Notes under the pieces: generated by a model
Databases searched by the model: none
Told to the model about the DNA's origin: nothing
The model's input: the letters and a program-made list of their open reading frames with translations, nothing else
Shown: piece by piece, positions 1 through 7,868 of the stretch
How the letters are laid out: each line of letters opens with the position of its first letter
Numbering within the stretch: the first letter of the stretch is position 1
Position numbers and translations under genes: made by a program
Assembly: GCA_050012855.1 (NCBI GenBank)
Contig: JBEKGJ010000024.1
Coordinates: 1 to 64,000, forward strand
Direction of reading: 5' to 3'
DNA length: 64,000 bases
Source: JAJXZJ01 sp050012855
GTDB lineage: Bacteria; Verrucomicrobiota; Verrucomicrobiia; Limisphaerales; J093

Positions 1-228
1 TGGTCCGTCACGGTGGACGGCCACCCGGCCGAAATGCTGCGCTGCAATTACCTCATGCGTGGCGTCGCGCTCACCGCCGGCGAACACACGGTGGTTTTTC
101 GCTACCGCACTTCACCCCTGCCCTTGGGCGTGAGCCTGCTGGCGATGGCCCTTGGTTTGGGCCTGGTCGGACTCGTCGTGCGGGAGGCGGGCCGGCCTCG
201 GCCGCCCACGCCTGCCAAGCCGGGTTGA
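1..228 (+). CDS. C-terminal end of a YfhO-like membrane protein (partial)
   Basis: The reading frame is open from the first base, so only the last 75 or so residues of a longer gene are present. The visible part has a short beta-type stretch ending in a V-x-F-x-Y motif, then one strongly hydrophobic segment (about residues 41-60) and a short Pro/Arg-rich tail. This order, with a D-G near the start, a G-E-H-x-V-x-F-x-Y turn and a final membrane helix, is the usual C-terminus of YfhO-family multi-pass proteins thought to modify cell-surface polymers. The family call rests on this small fragment only. The start lies upstream of the window. Confidence 0.5.
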   Translation, partial: WSVTVDGHPAEMLRCNYLMRGVALTAGEHTVVFRYRTSPLPLGVSLLAMALGLGLVGLVVREAGRPRPPTPAKPG

Positions 229-323
229 TCCAACGGCCCACCCGGGCCTTCGCCGACAGATCCTTCGGCCTGCCCCGCAAAACCAGCTTTACTTATCGGC
301 CACCAGAACGTAACGCTTTCGCC

Positions 324-704
324 ATGTCGAACCGCTGGTTCTCCCTCGTGCTGCTGCCACTGCTGCTGGCCGGCTGCACCACGAACAAGATCACCAACCT
401 GACCCCCCGGATCGCCCACCGGAACGCCGATGGCCTCTATTCCGTCGAGGTTCGCTGGGACAGCACCCAACGCTCCATCCGTCCGGACAGCTTCAAACCG
501 CAAGTGGTCGTGGGCACCGAATTCTATCCGCTCCAGCCCACGCCGCTCACGCAAAACCGCTGGGAAGGCCTCGTGCCCGCGCCGGCGGGACAGCGCTTCG
601 TGACCTACCACTTCAAGTTCGATTACCTCTACGACAGTGTCCCGATCCCGCGGCCGGACAGCCGCCTCTCCCAAACCTACCAGCTCGAGATCACCGACCA
701 CTGA
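324..704 (+). CDS. small predicted lipoprotein, unknown function
   Basis: This 126-residue protein starts with a short hydrophobic signal peptide and a lipobox ending L-L-A-G-C, with the lipidated Cys at residue 18, so it should be anchored in a membrane after export. The rest is about 105 residues rich in beta-strand-forming segments, with several aromatic residues and no motif that I recognise. The ATG at 324 is preferred over upstream in-frame starts because it places the signal peptide at the very N-terminus. No partner is evident: the upstream gene is a membrane protein and the downstream one is a secreted glycosidase about 200 bases away. Confidence 0.7.
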   Translation: MSNRWFSLVLLPLLLAGCTTNKITNLTPRIAHRNADGLYSVEVRWDSTQRSIRPDSFKPQVVVGTEFYPLQPTPLTQNRWEGLVPAPAGQRFVTYHFKFDYLYDSVPIPRPDSRLSQTYQLEITDH

Positions 705-784
705 GGCCTTCGCGGGCTTGGCCACGGGCAGGCTGCCAAGACGATTTCCACGACGCTGGCGCGCCCTCCGATGTGCCAGAAAAC

Positions 785-852
785 GCGAAGCGTCTTGGAG
801 TACGGTAGTCCGCTACCGCTTTCCACAGCCGGCGAAAGGTACCGGCAATTCG
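785..852. repeat. REP-like palindromic repeat (GGAG head)
   Basis: The non-coding gap 705-910 holds a short palindrome (CGGTAG, 4-base loop, CTACCG) preceded by GGAG, followed by a second imperfect inverted repeat around GCCGGC. A GGAG or GTAG tetranucleotide next to an imperfect palindrome is the signature of REP sequences. No gene is seen in this gap. Confidence 0.55.
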
Positions 853-910
853 GCGACACCACACCAGTTTCGGGTTTCACGGTGCGGGCGCGTCTGGCAG
901 ACTCGGCGCC

Positions 911-2359
911 ATGATACACCCGCTCCCCTTCCGGCCCGGCCTGGTCGCGAGCTTCGTTCTCACGACGGTGCTCAGCGTGCCGGCGGCTGACGCGCCGCTC
1001 CGCCTGTGCGCCGCGAACCCGCACTACTTCGAGTTCCACGGCCGACCGACGGTCTTGATCGGCTCGGGTGAACACTACGGCGCCGTCTTGAACCTCGACT
1101 TCAATTACGTCTGGTACCTCAGCACCCTGGCGCGCGACGGACTCAACGTCACTCGCACCTTCAGCGGCGCCTACGTCGAGCCGGCCGGCGCGTTCGGCAT
1201 CGCCAGCAACACCCTCGCGCCCGTGTCCGGCCGGTTCATCTGCCCCTGGGCGCGCAGCCAGGAACCCGGCTACGCGGGCGGCGGCAACAAATTCGATCTC
1301 GCCCGGTGGGACGACGCCTATTTCCGCCGGCTGAAGGACTTCGTTTCCCTGGCCGGCCAACGCCGCGTGGTCGTCGAGTTGAATCTGTTCTGCCCGTTCT
1401 ATGACGAAACCCAGTGGCGGCTCAGCCCGATGAACGCGGCCAACAACATCAACGGCGTCGGGGCCATCGCGCGCACGAACGCCTACACGCTCGACCGCGC
1501 CGGCGGCCTGCTAACCGTGCAGGAGAACTTGGTCCGCAAACTCGCCACCGAGTTGCGCGCCGCGGACAATCTCTACTACGAAATCTGCAACGAACCGTAC
1601 TTCGGCGGCGTCACCCTTCCCTGGCAGCGGCACATCGCCGACGTCATCACTGCCACCGAAGAGGGGCTCGGCTGCCGGCACCTGATTTCGCAGAACATCG
1701 CCAACGACAAGGCGACGGTGACGGATCCCTTCCCGACCGTTTCGATCTTCAACTTCCATTACGCCTCGCCGCCGAACACCGTGGCCATGAATTACGGCCT
1801 CAACCGCGTGATCGGCGACAACGAAACCGGCTTCAACACCACCAACGACGCCCCCTACCGCATCGAGGCCTGGAACTTCCTGCTGGCCGGCGGCGCGTTG
1901 TTCAATCACCTCGACTACTCGTTTGTGGCCGGGCACGAGGATGGGACCTTCATCTACCCCGCCAGCCAGCCGGGCGGTGGCAATCCCGTTTTCCGCCAGC
2001 AGATACGGGGGCTGGCCGAATTCATGCGCGGCCTCGACTTCGCTCACATGCGCCCCGACAACAGCGTCGTTCTCGATGGCGTCCCAGCCGGCCACACCGC
2101 CCGGGCGCTGGTCAAGCAGGAACAGACCTACGTGGTTTATCTTGCCCGGATCGGCCGGCCTTGGAAGGAGCCGGGACCAGCAGCTAGCGCCACGCTCCGG
2201 CTGGTGTTGCCGCCGGGCGCCTATCGCGCCCAGTGGATCGAGCCCGCCACCGGCCGGTGGTGGGAGCGACAGCAATTCGACCACGCCGGCGGTGTGGTCG
2301 CGCTTTCCTCCCCGGCCTACGCCACCGACCTCGCCTTGCGGATCACCCGCCTCCGCTGA
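911..2359 (+). CDS. secreted glycoside hydrolase, cellulase-like TIM barrel
   Basis: The protein has 482 residues and an N-terminal signal peptide ending near A-A-D-A. The body looks like a clan GH-A (beta/alpha)8 barrel: the segment I-C-N-E-P-Y places Glu228 where the acid/base sits in GH5-like enzymes, and the later D-N-E-T-G segment places Glu305 as the probable nucleophile. The C-terminal 80 or so residues form a small beta domain typical of accessory domains in such proteins. Substrate cannot be read from sequence. Related Verrucomicrobial and Planctomycetal proteins are often annotated as DUF4038-like or putative cellulases. Export and catalytic Glu pair are visible; the exact family is inferred. 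Confidence 0.65.
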   Translation: MIHPLPFRPGLVASFVLTTVLSVPAADAPLRLCAANPHYFEFHGRPTVLIGSGEHYGAVLNLDFNYVWYLSTLARDGLNVTRTFSGAYVEPAGAFGIASNTLAPVSGRFICPWARSQEPGYAGGGNKFDLARWDDAYFRRLKDFVSLAGQRRVVVELNLFCPFYDETQWRLSPMNAANNINGVGAIARTNAYTLDRAGGLLTVQENLVRKLATELRAADNLYYEICNEPYFGGVTLPWQRHIADVITATEEGLGCRHLISQNIANDKATVTDPFPTVSIFNFHYASPPNTVAMNYGLNRVIGDNETGFNTTNDAPYRIEAWNFLLAGGALFNHLDYSFVAGHEDGTFIYPASQPGGGNPVFRQQIRGLAEFMRGLDFAHMRPDNSVVLDGVPAGHTARALVKQEQTYVVYLARIGRPWKEPGPAASATLRLVLPPGAYRAQWIEPATGRWWERQQFDHAGGVVALSSPAYATDLALRITRLR

Positions 2360-2384
2360 AACGGCGGCCCGACCCTACAAATCT

Positions 2385-2517
2385 TGTAGCGCAGGCGACT
2401 GCCTGTCCCGCGGCAAAGACAGGTCCCGCCTGCGGATTGGCCGGGCGCCACGCCCGGTGCGGGTTCGAGCGGCGGGACGCCGCCCAAACTCGCCGCCGAA
2501 GACGGCTGCACTACGGG
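2385..2517. repeat. REPIN-like element with GTAG heads
   Basis: This intergenic element of about 133 bp begins with TGTAGCGCAG next to a palindrome (CAGGC-GAC-TGCCTG). It ends, in inverted orientation, with CGTAGTGCAG next to another hairpin (GCCG-TCTT-CGGC). Two GTAG-headed palindromes in inverted orientation are the layout of a REPIN, a mobile doublet of REP sequences mobilised by RAYT transposases. Other hairpins fill the interior. Confidence 0.6.
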
Positions 2518-3105
2518 GCTTGTGGACGAAATTCGTGACTCGTTGGTCATGAATTCTCCCCTGGTCCGAGTACCCCCCGAACCGACCCGATTTGGGCGAC
2601 CGGCAGCATGGTTTTGCCTCCGCGTCGCTTCTTTCTGCCATTGGTGGCGTGACACCAGTTCGCTGCCAAGGGAGGCAAAATACAAACACTTAGCGAATCC
2701 CATTGACAAACTTGGCAAATACATGCCTAGTGCTAGCCAAAGAAGTTTCAGTGGTAAAGTACTGTCATGGACGGATGGAGAACCACAACCCGGCCAGCCG
2801 GGAGAGCAGCGAGACGCCGCACGCGCCTCCCTGACCAACGCTGCAACGCGCCCCTGTCCCGAACGATCCCCGAACCGCGACTGGCGCGACTGGCTCAAGT
2901 CCGGGCCGCCATTCAACGCCACCCGGGGAGCCACAAAGCAGCAGCAGCGCAAAACGGTGCCCGATTCATCCGCTGTTCATCTCAGAAGTCGTTGTCTTTG
3001 TGCCCTTTGTGCCTCTTGGCGGCCATCCAAGGTGGGGAAACAATCTGATCGCCAAGGCTGAAACGATTCCCAAAACCAAACGCAACTCGAAGGAACCAAA
3101 AAGTT
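2518..3105. other. intergenic stretch with no supported gene
   Basis: Several frames stay open here for 75-180 codons, but none has family-like content or a consistent codon pattern. The stretch contains a CTTTGTG-rich tract near 2995-3015 and a TTGACA at 2703-2708 without a convincing -10 box. I see no RNA gene. Confidence 0.5.
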
Positions 3106-3237
3106 ATGGCCAAAGTCAACCTCCGTTCCGCCCTGACCCGCGTGCGTCGCCGAATGGGTCAGGTGGTGTTCCGCCGGTACCACGACGAAGTCATCATGTC
3201 CCCTCGACCGGCGGTGTCGTGGATTGATGGCCCATGA
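3106..3237 (+). CDS. 43-residue conserved-looking small protein
   Basis: An ATG at 3106 sits 7-10 bases after an AGGA-like ribosome site and opens a 43-codon frame ending at 3237. The product is strongly basic at its N-terminus (six Arg/Lys in the first 16 residues) and contains a V-V-F-R-R-Y motif followed by I-M-S-P-R-P. This resembles the start of small M-A-K-V proteins found next to pseudopilins in related genomes, where the protein is usually longer, so this copy may be truncated. That resemblance is from memory and untested. It lies just ahead of the pseudopilin gene. Confidence 0.45.
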   Translation: MAKVNLRSALTRVRRRMGQVVFRRYHDEVIMSPRPAVSWIDGP

Positions 3238-3305
3238 CGGATGGCTGACAACGGACAACCGAGAACAGACGGTTGATGACTCTTGGGCAGGCAGAGTCAA
3301 CGAAC

Positions 3306-4322
3306 ATGAATTCCTGGCACCAGCTTGTGGTGGATGTCGCGCTCAGCAGGGCAAGGCTCGGGCCAAGGGAAGCGCCACTCTCTGCGCGGCTTGGAGCAGG
3401 TCGGGGCCACCTGGCCGGCTTTGGGCCGGGGCTCCAACCGGCGGTTGGCAACGATGCGGATGGACAGGCCACTTGGGGTACAGCGGCGCTCCGGCGGAGC
3501 CGGGACACGACGCCCCCCCTTGGCGGCTCGGTGGAAACCTCGCCCTACCATTTCGCCTTCACCCTGATCGAACTGCTGGTGGTGATCGCGATTATCGCCA
3601 TTCTGGCGGGGTTGCTCCTGCCGGCGATCAGTCGCGCCAAGGGCAAGGCCACCGGCATCGCCTGCCTGAACAACCTCAAACAGCTCCAGCTCTGCTGGCA
3701 GATCTATGTGGACGACAACCACGGCCTGGTGCCGCCCAACCGCTCCATCTGGAACGGCGTGTGGCGCAGTTCGCCGGATTCCTGGATTGGCTCCAGCAGC
3801 GCCCCGTACGACACCGACTTTGCGCCCATTCAGCAGGGCCTGCTGTTCAAATACGACTACAACCGCTCCGTGGCCCTCTACCATTGTCCCGCCGATCACT
3901 CGACGGTCGTAGGCCATCCGACCCTGCAACGGACGCGGAGCTACTCGATGAACGGCAACTTGGGCGGGCGGACCAACGAGGTGCAGAACACGGTGGACCG
4001 GGCCGAGACCATCCCGAGCCCGGCGAAGCTGTTTGTGTTTGTGGACGAGGCGGACGATTCGATTGACGACGCGCATTTCCTGGTCTGGCCCTACCCGGAC
4101 ACCCGCTGGGTGAACCTGCCGGCCGGCCGGCACGGGCAGTTGGGGGTGTTGTCCCTTGCCGACGGGCACGCCGAGAAGTGGGCCTGGCAGTGGCCCAAGA
4201 AGTTCAGCCCCAAGACGGACTACTGGAAACTCGCCGAGAACGTCAAGGACCTGAACGACCTGCGCCGGCTCCAGACCGCGATCTTGACGGTGAATGACTT
4301 TGTGCCTCAAGGATTGCCGTGA
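3306..4322 (+). CDS. type IV pilin-like protein (H-X9-DG pseudopilin)
   Basis: The protein carries a classic prepilin motif, F-T-L-I-E-L-L-V-V-I-A, beginning about residue 79 when the ATG at 3306 is used, followed by a 20-residue hydrophobic helix and a globular domain. Near the C-terminus it has His, nine residues, then Asp-Gly, the signature of the H-X9-DG prepilin-processing-associated family common in Planctomycetes and Verrucomicrobia. The 78-residue leader is much longer than usual. A GTG at 3531 would give a normal leader of about 10 residues, so the start is uncertain. The product should be processed by a prepilin peptidase and act in a type II secretion-like or pilus-like apparatus. 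The C-terminal half is repeated in degraded form at 5011-5389. Confidence 0.8.
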   Translation: MNSWHQLVVDVALSRARLGPREAPLSARLGAGRGHLAGFGPGLQPAVGNDADGQATWGTAALRRSRDTTPPLGGSVETSPYHFAFTLIELLVVIAIIAILAGLLLPAISRAKGKATGIACLNNLKQLQLCWQIYVDDNHGLVPPNRSIWNGVWRSSPDSWIGSSSAPYDTDFAPIQQGLLFKYDYNRSVALYHCPADHSTVVGHPTLQRTRSYSMNGNLGGRTNEVQNTVDRAETIPSPAKLFVFVDEADDSIDDAHFLVWPYPDTRWVNLPAGRHGQLGVLSLADGHAEKWAWQWPKKFSPKTDYWKLAENVKDLNDLRRLQTAILTVNDFVPQGLP

Positions 4323-4338
4323 TGACAGAACCAAACCG

Positions 4339-4935
4339 ATGAAACCGACAACCAAACCGCCCCAGAATGGGGCCAAGCGTGCCGATGCCACAACAACACT
4401 CTCGCCGCGCCAGCAGCAGATGGTCGAGTTGGTCGCCCAAGGGGTTTCCAACGCCAAGATTGCGGCGAAGCTGGGAATCGCTCCGGCGACGGTGCGTCGG
4501 CACTTGGCGGACATCCACCGACGCACCGGTCACGCTTTGCGCAGCGTAACGCTTGCGGTTGGGGTGGTGGCGGTGGCCGGCGGTGTGTCCGACCCGCAAG
4601 TGGTGGCTACGACCATTGACGCAGACAAGGCTCAGGGTTTGGAGCCGGAAACTTCATGCACGGGGGGTGCATACGTGGGCCAACGCGGGAGCGTCGCTCA
4701 GAGCGCAGCGAGGAGCGGTTCGGCCAGAAATATTCAAACAGCACAAACGCCGGCGAAGCCCTTGAGCCTGCGCGAAGATCAAGTGCGTAAGTTGGCTGCC
4801 CAAGGCAAGTTGGACAAACAAATCGCCATGGAACTTGGCATTAGCTACAATACAGTTAAGAACCACGAGCGGCGGATTCGCTTAAAACTTGGCGTTCCCA
4901 ATATGAAAGCCGCAATCCACCAGTTGAAGCCATGA
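4339..4935 (+). CDS. DNA-binding protein with two LuxR/GerE-type HTH domains
   Basis: The 198-residue product contains two separate GerE-like helix-turn-helix modules. The first (about residues 16-62) has L-S-P-R-Q-Q-Q-M and ends H-L-A-D-I-H-R-R-T. The second (about 140-198) has L-S-L-R-E-D-Q-V and T-V-K-N-H, the usual recognition-helix signature. Between them is a hydrophobic stretch (about 68-85) and a low-complexity linker. There is no receiver or autoinducer domain. The ATG at 4339 lies 16 bases after the pseudopilin stop, suggesting co-transcription and possible control of the neighbouring pilin genes. Two GerE domains in one short protein is unusual. Confidence 0.7.
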   Translation: MKPTTKPPQNGAKRADATTTLSPRQQQMVELVAQGVSNAKIAAKLGIAPATVRRHLADIHRRTGHALRSVTLAVGVVAVAGGVSDPQVVATTIDADKAQGLEPETSCTGGAYVGQRGSVAQSAARSGSARNIQTAQTPAKPLSLREDQVRKLAAQGKLDKQIAMELGISYNTVKNHERRIRLKLGVPNMKAAIHQLKP

Positions 4936-5010
4936 ACACATAGTACGAAATGACCATATTGACGCCCTCATAACCAAAGCTACACTTTGAACCCATAACG
5001 CTATGACAAT

Positions 5011-5389
5011 CGAGTCGAACGGCGACCTGAGCGAGCGGAACAACGAGCTACAAAACACCGTGGACCGGGCCGACGCCACCCCCAACCGGGCCAAGTTCTT
5101 TGTCTTTGTGGAGGAGGCGGAGGATTCGATTGACAACGCGCGTTTCCTGGTCTGGCCCAATCCGGACATTCGCTGGGTGAACCTGCCGGCCGGCCGGCGC
5201 GGGCAGTTGGGGGCGTTGTCCTTTGCCGCCAGTCATGCTGGGAAATGGGCCTGGCAATGCCCCAAAACGTTCAGGCCCAAGACGGACTACTGGAAACTCG
5301 CCGAGAATGTCAAGGACCTGAACTACCTGCGCCAGCGTCAGACTCTGATCCTAACGGTGAACGATTCTGTGCCGCAGGGGCTGCCGTGA
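5011..5389 (+). pseudogene. decayed duplicate of the pseudopilin C-terminal half
   Basis: About 125 codons align with the end of the 3306-4322 pseudopilin, including the N-T-V-D-R-A, K-T-D-Y-W-K-L-A-E-N-V-K-D-L and V-P-Q-G-L-P stretches. The N-terminal prepilin helix is absent, and the defining H-X9-DG signature is lost: His is replaced by Arg and Asp-Gly by Ala-Ser. An ATG at 5003 would allow translation, but the protein could not be assembled as a pilin. Confidence 0.75.
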
Positions 5390-5404
5390 TATGAAACAAC
5401 ACGA

Positions 5405-5725
5405 ATGAAACCAACACCCAAACCGTCCCCGGATGCAGCCCTGCTTGCTAACGGCGCACCAACGCTCACCCCTTGCCTGCAGCATATGGTCGGACTGGTC
5501 GCCCAAGGGGTTTCCAACGCTAACATTGCCGTGTGGCCGGGAATCGCTCCGCCGACGCTGCATCGGCACTTCGCAGACATCCACCGACGCACAGATTACA
5601 CTTTGCGCAGCGCAACGCTAGCGCTTGGCCTGGTCACGGTGGCCAGCGATGTGTCCGAGCCGCGCGTGGCGGCTGCCGCGCTTAACGCGGGTAAAACCCC
5701 GAGTTCGGAGCAGGAGATCACGTAA
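5405..5725 (+). pseudogene. decayed duplicate of the tandem-HTH gene
   Basis: This 106-codon frame matches the first half of the 4339-4935 regulator, keeping L-V-A-Q-G-V-S-N-A and A-D-I-H-R-R-T. Charged residues of the first HTH are replaced (K-L-G becomes W-P-G, V-R-R becomes L-H-R), and the second HTH domain is missing because the frame stops at 5725. It is probably non-functional, though it could make a shortened protein. Confidence 0.7.
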
Positions 5726-5747
5726 TCGGCTGCACTTACAACGTGTT

Positions 5748-6257
5748 ATGTTGTTTGACTTTCAAAACCGTCGCCGCTCTGGCGAATCCAACGTAGTACG
5801 GCTCTTCCTTAGCAGTGCGGCCATTATACTGCTCCTGTCAAGTGCGGCAAAGCTTTATAGTCTCACAACGGAAACGCGACTGCTCCAACTCCACGATCCG
5901 GTGTTCGATCTCCCATTCAGAACATTGTTCGCGCTGGTTGGAGGCTGGGAGATCGTCTGCAGTATGCACTGCATTTGTTCGTCCAACCATCTACGCAGTG
6001 TGGGAGTTGTAGCCTGGACCTCGAGCGCCTTCCTACTCTATAGAATAGGCCTTTGGGTTCTCGACTGGAGGCATCCTTGTGGTTGCCTCGGTTCGTTTGC
6101 TCAAACGACACTTATCTCGGATACAGCATTAGACCTGATTGCTCGCTGCCTGCTGCTTTATCTGCTAGTTGGCAGTTTGGGCACCCTTGTCGGTGTTCTG
6201 TACAGTCGCCATCAACTCACCTCGCTGCGCCGAACGTCCGACCATCTCACGACATGA
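5748..6257 (+). CDS. MauE/DoxX-like redox-associated membrane protein
   Basis: The 169-residue protein has four hydrophobic segments (about 17-37, 57-75, 83-104 and 128-152). It carries a C-G-C-L-G-S motif at 111-116 near a membrane boundary, plus Cys at 71, 75 and 77. Four short helices and paired cysteines are the pattern of MauE/DoxX-type proteins, which help form disulfides in exported proteins by passing electrons to quinone or a thioredoxin-like partner. The ATG at 5748 gives a compact protein without the Arg-rich upstream extension. It overlaps the next gene by 4 bases (ATGA), so the two are translationally coupled. Two genes downstream lies a protein with 12 cysteines, a plausible substrate. 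Confidence 0.6.
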   Translation: MLFDFQNRRRSGESNVVRLFLSSAAIILLLSSAAKLYSLTTETRLLQLHDPVFDLPFRTLFALVGGWEIVCSMHCICSSNHLRSVGVVAWTSSAFLLYRIGLWVLDWRHPCGCLGSFAQTTLISDTALDLIARCLLLYLLVGSLGTLVGVLYSRHQLTSLRRTSDHLTT

Positions 6258-7411
6258 CAGCAATATCATTTCTCCGTTTGACATGCGGCCGAAGCGGCCC
6301 TTGGGCCGCTCTTCTATGCCTCCTTTTATCTGAACCTGGGTTCGGAGGCGACTTGCTCCTAGCAGGACTGCTCCGCCGCCAAGTTCATGAACAAAACGGC
6401 GCGTTGCTCGTTGATACGTCCTCGTCGTGCCAGATGTTCATTCAGGCCAAACGGCTTGTGGTGTGCTGGCAGGCGTCGCCCGATCGATGGGAGCGTTACT
6501 GGCTCTCAACGACGGGTCAAGTGGGCCAGATTGTGGTTCCGGGCATATTGCTACCAGAATCGCCACCGCGCCGCAACGTCGTTACAAATTACGTCATTGC
6601 CAGCGACATCCAGCCTCGTAACGCTACTCCCGAGGTTCGCCTTCTAGCAATCGCGATGATGAGCAGGGAACTTTGGGATCTTTCTCTTGCGCAGGGCTTC
6701 CTGCCCCCATGGGGCGATGATCAGTATGCAGACGCACTATGCACCACGCCACAAGCCGAGTTCGAGGAGTCCGCTTTGCCTACTCTTTCCAGCCTCGAAT
6801 TCAGATTTAATGAACCAGCCTGGAGGCTCGCGGCTGAGCGATGGGGTGGATCAAGGCGGTCTGCAAGGCAGACCCAAACACCCTGGCCTAATGAGTTTGT
6901 TGAGGCGCGGCTTACAATCTCGGACTACGCAGTGTACGGGAGTCAACGTGTGGCCAAGACCTGGCTTTTCCAACATTACGCCGCCGTTGTCGACACTAAT
7001 GCCCCGACAAAACACACAACCGACTTAAGCGCGAACGTTACCAACAACACGTTCGTAACAGAAACAGTGACGTTTCACCTAGTCTCAAGCACGAACATCG
7101 GTGTTCTGTCGGAGGTGCCCGACCTCAGTAATGAGGTGGTTGCGGATTTTCGCACCTGCAACGAGAAGAATCGAGGAGCCTATAGTGTAGTGATCGGTGT
7201 GCCTGATTTGCAAACTGCGTATGGGAAGGCACTGAGCGCACGTCGATTGCACGAGAATGACGGCAGAATGCGCAGTGTATTTGGAGGTCACTCAGGTGCA
7301 CCGCAAGTGAAGCATATACTACTGCTCGCTTGCTTTGTAATTTTGTCGCTTTTTCTTCCGCTTATGTTTCGCTGGAAGGGAAAACAAGAAATACAACATA
7401 CAACAACCTAA
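6254..7411 (+). CDS. exported protein with a C-terminal membrane anchor, unknown function
   Basis: The 385-residue product starts with a signal-like hydrophobic stretch (about 16-36). It has a large hydrophilic domain of mixed composition and ends with one hydrophobic helix (about 349-370) followed by a basic tail, so most of it should lie outside the cytoplasm. I recognise no family. The start overlaps the MauE-like gene by four bases, and the stop lies 10 bases before the Cys-rich gene, so the three genes form one unit. GC content and codon use are visibly lower than in the flanking housekeeping genes. Confidence 0.55.
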   Translation: MTAISFLRLTCGRSGPWAALLCLLLSEPGFGGDLLLAGLLRRQVHEQNGALLVDTSSSCQMFIQAKRLVVCWQASPDRWERYWLSTTGQVGQIVVPGILLPESPPRRNVVTNYVIASDIQPRNATPEVRLLAIAMMSRELWDLSLAQGFLPPWGDDQYADALCTTPQAEFEESALPTLSSLEFRFNEPAWRLAAERWGGSRRSARQTQTPWPNEFVEARLTISDYAVYGSQRVAKTWLFQHYAAVVDTNAPTKHTTDLSANVTNNTFVTETVTFHLVSSTNIGVLSEVPDLSNEVVADFRTCNEKNRGAYSVVIGVPDLQTAYGKALSARRLHENDGRMRSVFGGHSGAPQVKHILLLACFVILSLFLPLMFRWKGKQEIQHTTT

Positions 7412-7421
7412 ACATGTCACA

Positions 7422-7868
7422 ATGAAGACAAACCTTGCACAGCTAAAGCAAATCACGGCCTCGGCGGTGTGCGGAGTGTTGGCACTTGCAACGCTAGCGG
7501 TCGCTGTGGGTAACAATTCTAAGTGTCTTATGTCAGCAACAATTCAACTGCCGGATGACAAGGGTGCATGTACTCTCAGCCCGGGCCCTTACGGCTGGTC
7601 GAGCTGCGGCGGGTCTTGCTTCAGGTGGTCCGCGTTCAGTTCGAACTGGTGTGCGACGTGTTCGATCAAAAGCGACGATTGCAATTGCATTACTACGAAC
7701 GCGTCTGTAATTATTAATGAATACAAGGGCACATGCGGCGGTACTACCTTGAGGGGCAATGTTGGGTGTTTGTGTTTATCCGTTAACGGGGCGGTCGTTA
7801 TTACTAACGCGGCCGTAAGCACTCGGTTAGTGGGTGTCTCAAATCGAGACTGTTATGATAGCTTCTGA
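7422..7868 (+). CDS. small cysteine-rich exported protein
   Basis: The 148-residue product has an N-terminal signal peptide (hydrophobic core about 12-29, ending near A-V-G). Its mature part contains 12 cysteines, at 35, 50, 62, 66, 77, 80, 87, 89, 105, 116, 118 and 144, enough for six disulfides. It has no recognised domain. The gene follows the single-pass membrane protein by 10 bases and shares an operon with the MauE-like redox protein, which suggests that oxidative folding of this protein is the purpose of the unit. Toxin-like, structural or adhesive roles are all possible. Confidence 0.6.
   Translation: MKTNLAQLKQITASAVCGVLALATLAVAVGNNSKCLMSATIQLPDDKGACTLSPGPYGWSSCGGSCFRWSAFSSNWCATCSIKSDDCNCITTNASVIINEYKGTCGGTTLRGNVGCLCLSVNGAVVITNAAVSTRLVGVSNRDCYDSF

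Larger units (their letters stand above)
3945..5725 (+). repeat. direct tandem duplication, second copy decayed
   Basis: The segment of about 700 bp from 3945 to 4640 (end of the pseudopilin gene plus start of the HTH gene) recurs at 5011-5725 with a constant offset of 1066-1067 bases. Gene order, the inter-gene spacing and most codons are kept. The second copy has many substitutions, and the parts outside the duplicated segment are missing. Confidence 0.85.

Noticed and set aside
2703..2731. A possible promoter from TTGACA at 2703
   Set aside because: No acceptable -10 box at 16-18 bases and no real gene immediately downstream.
2522..3061. Open frames of 93 to 179 codons in the gap before the 43-residue ORF
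   Set aside because: Frames in several phases overlap each other with no conserved motif.
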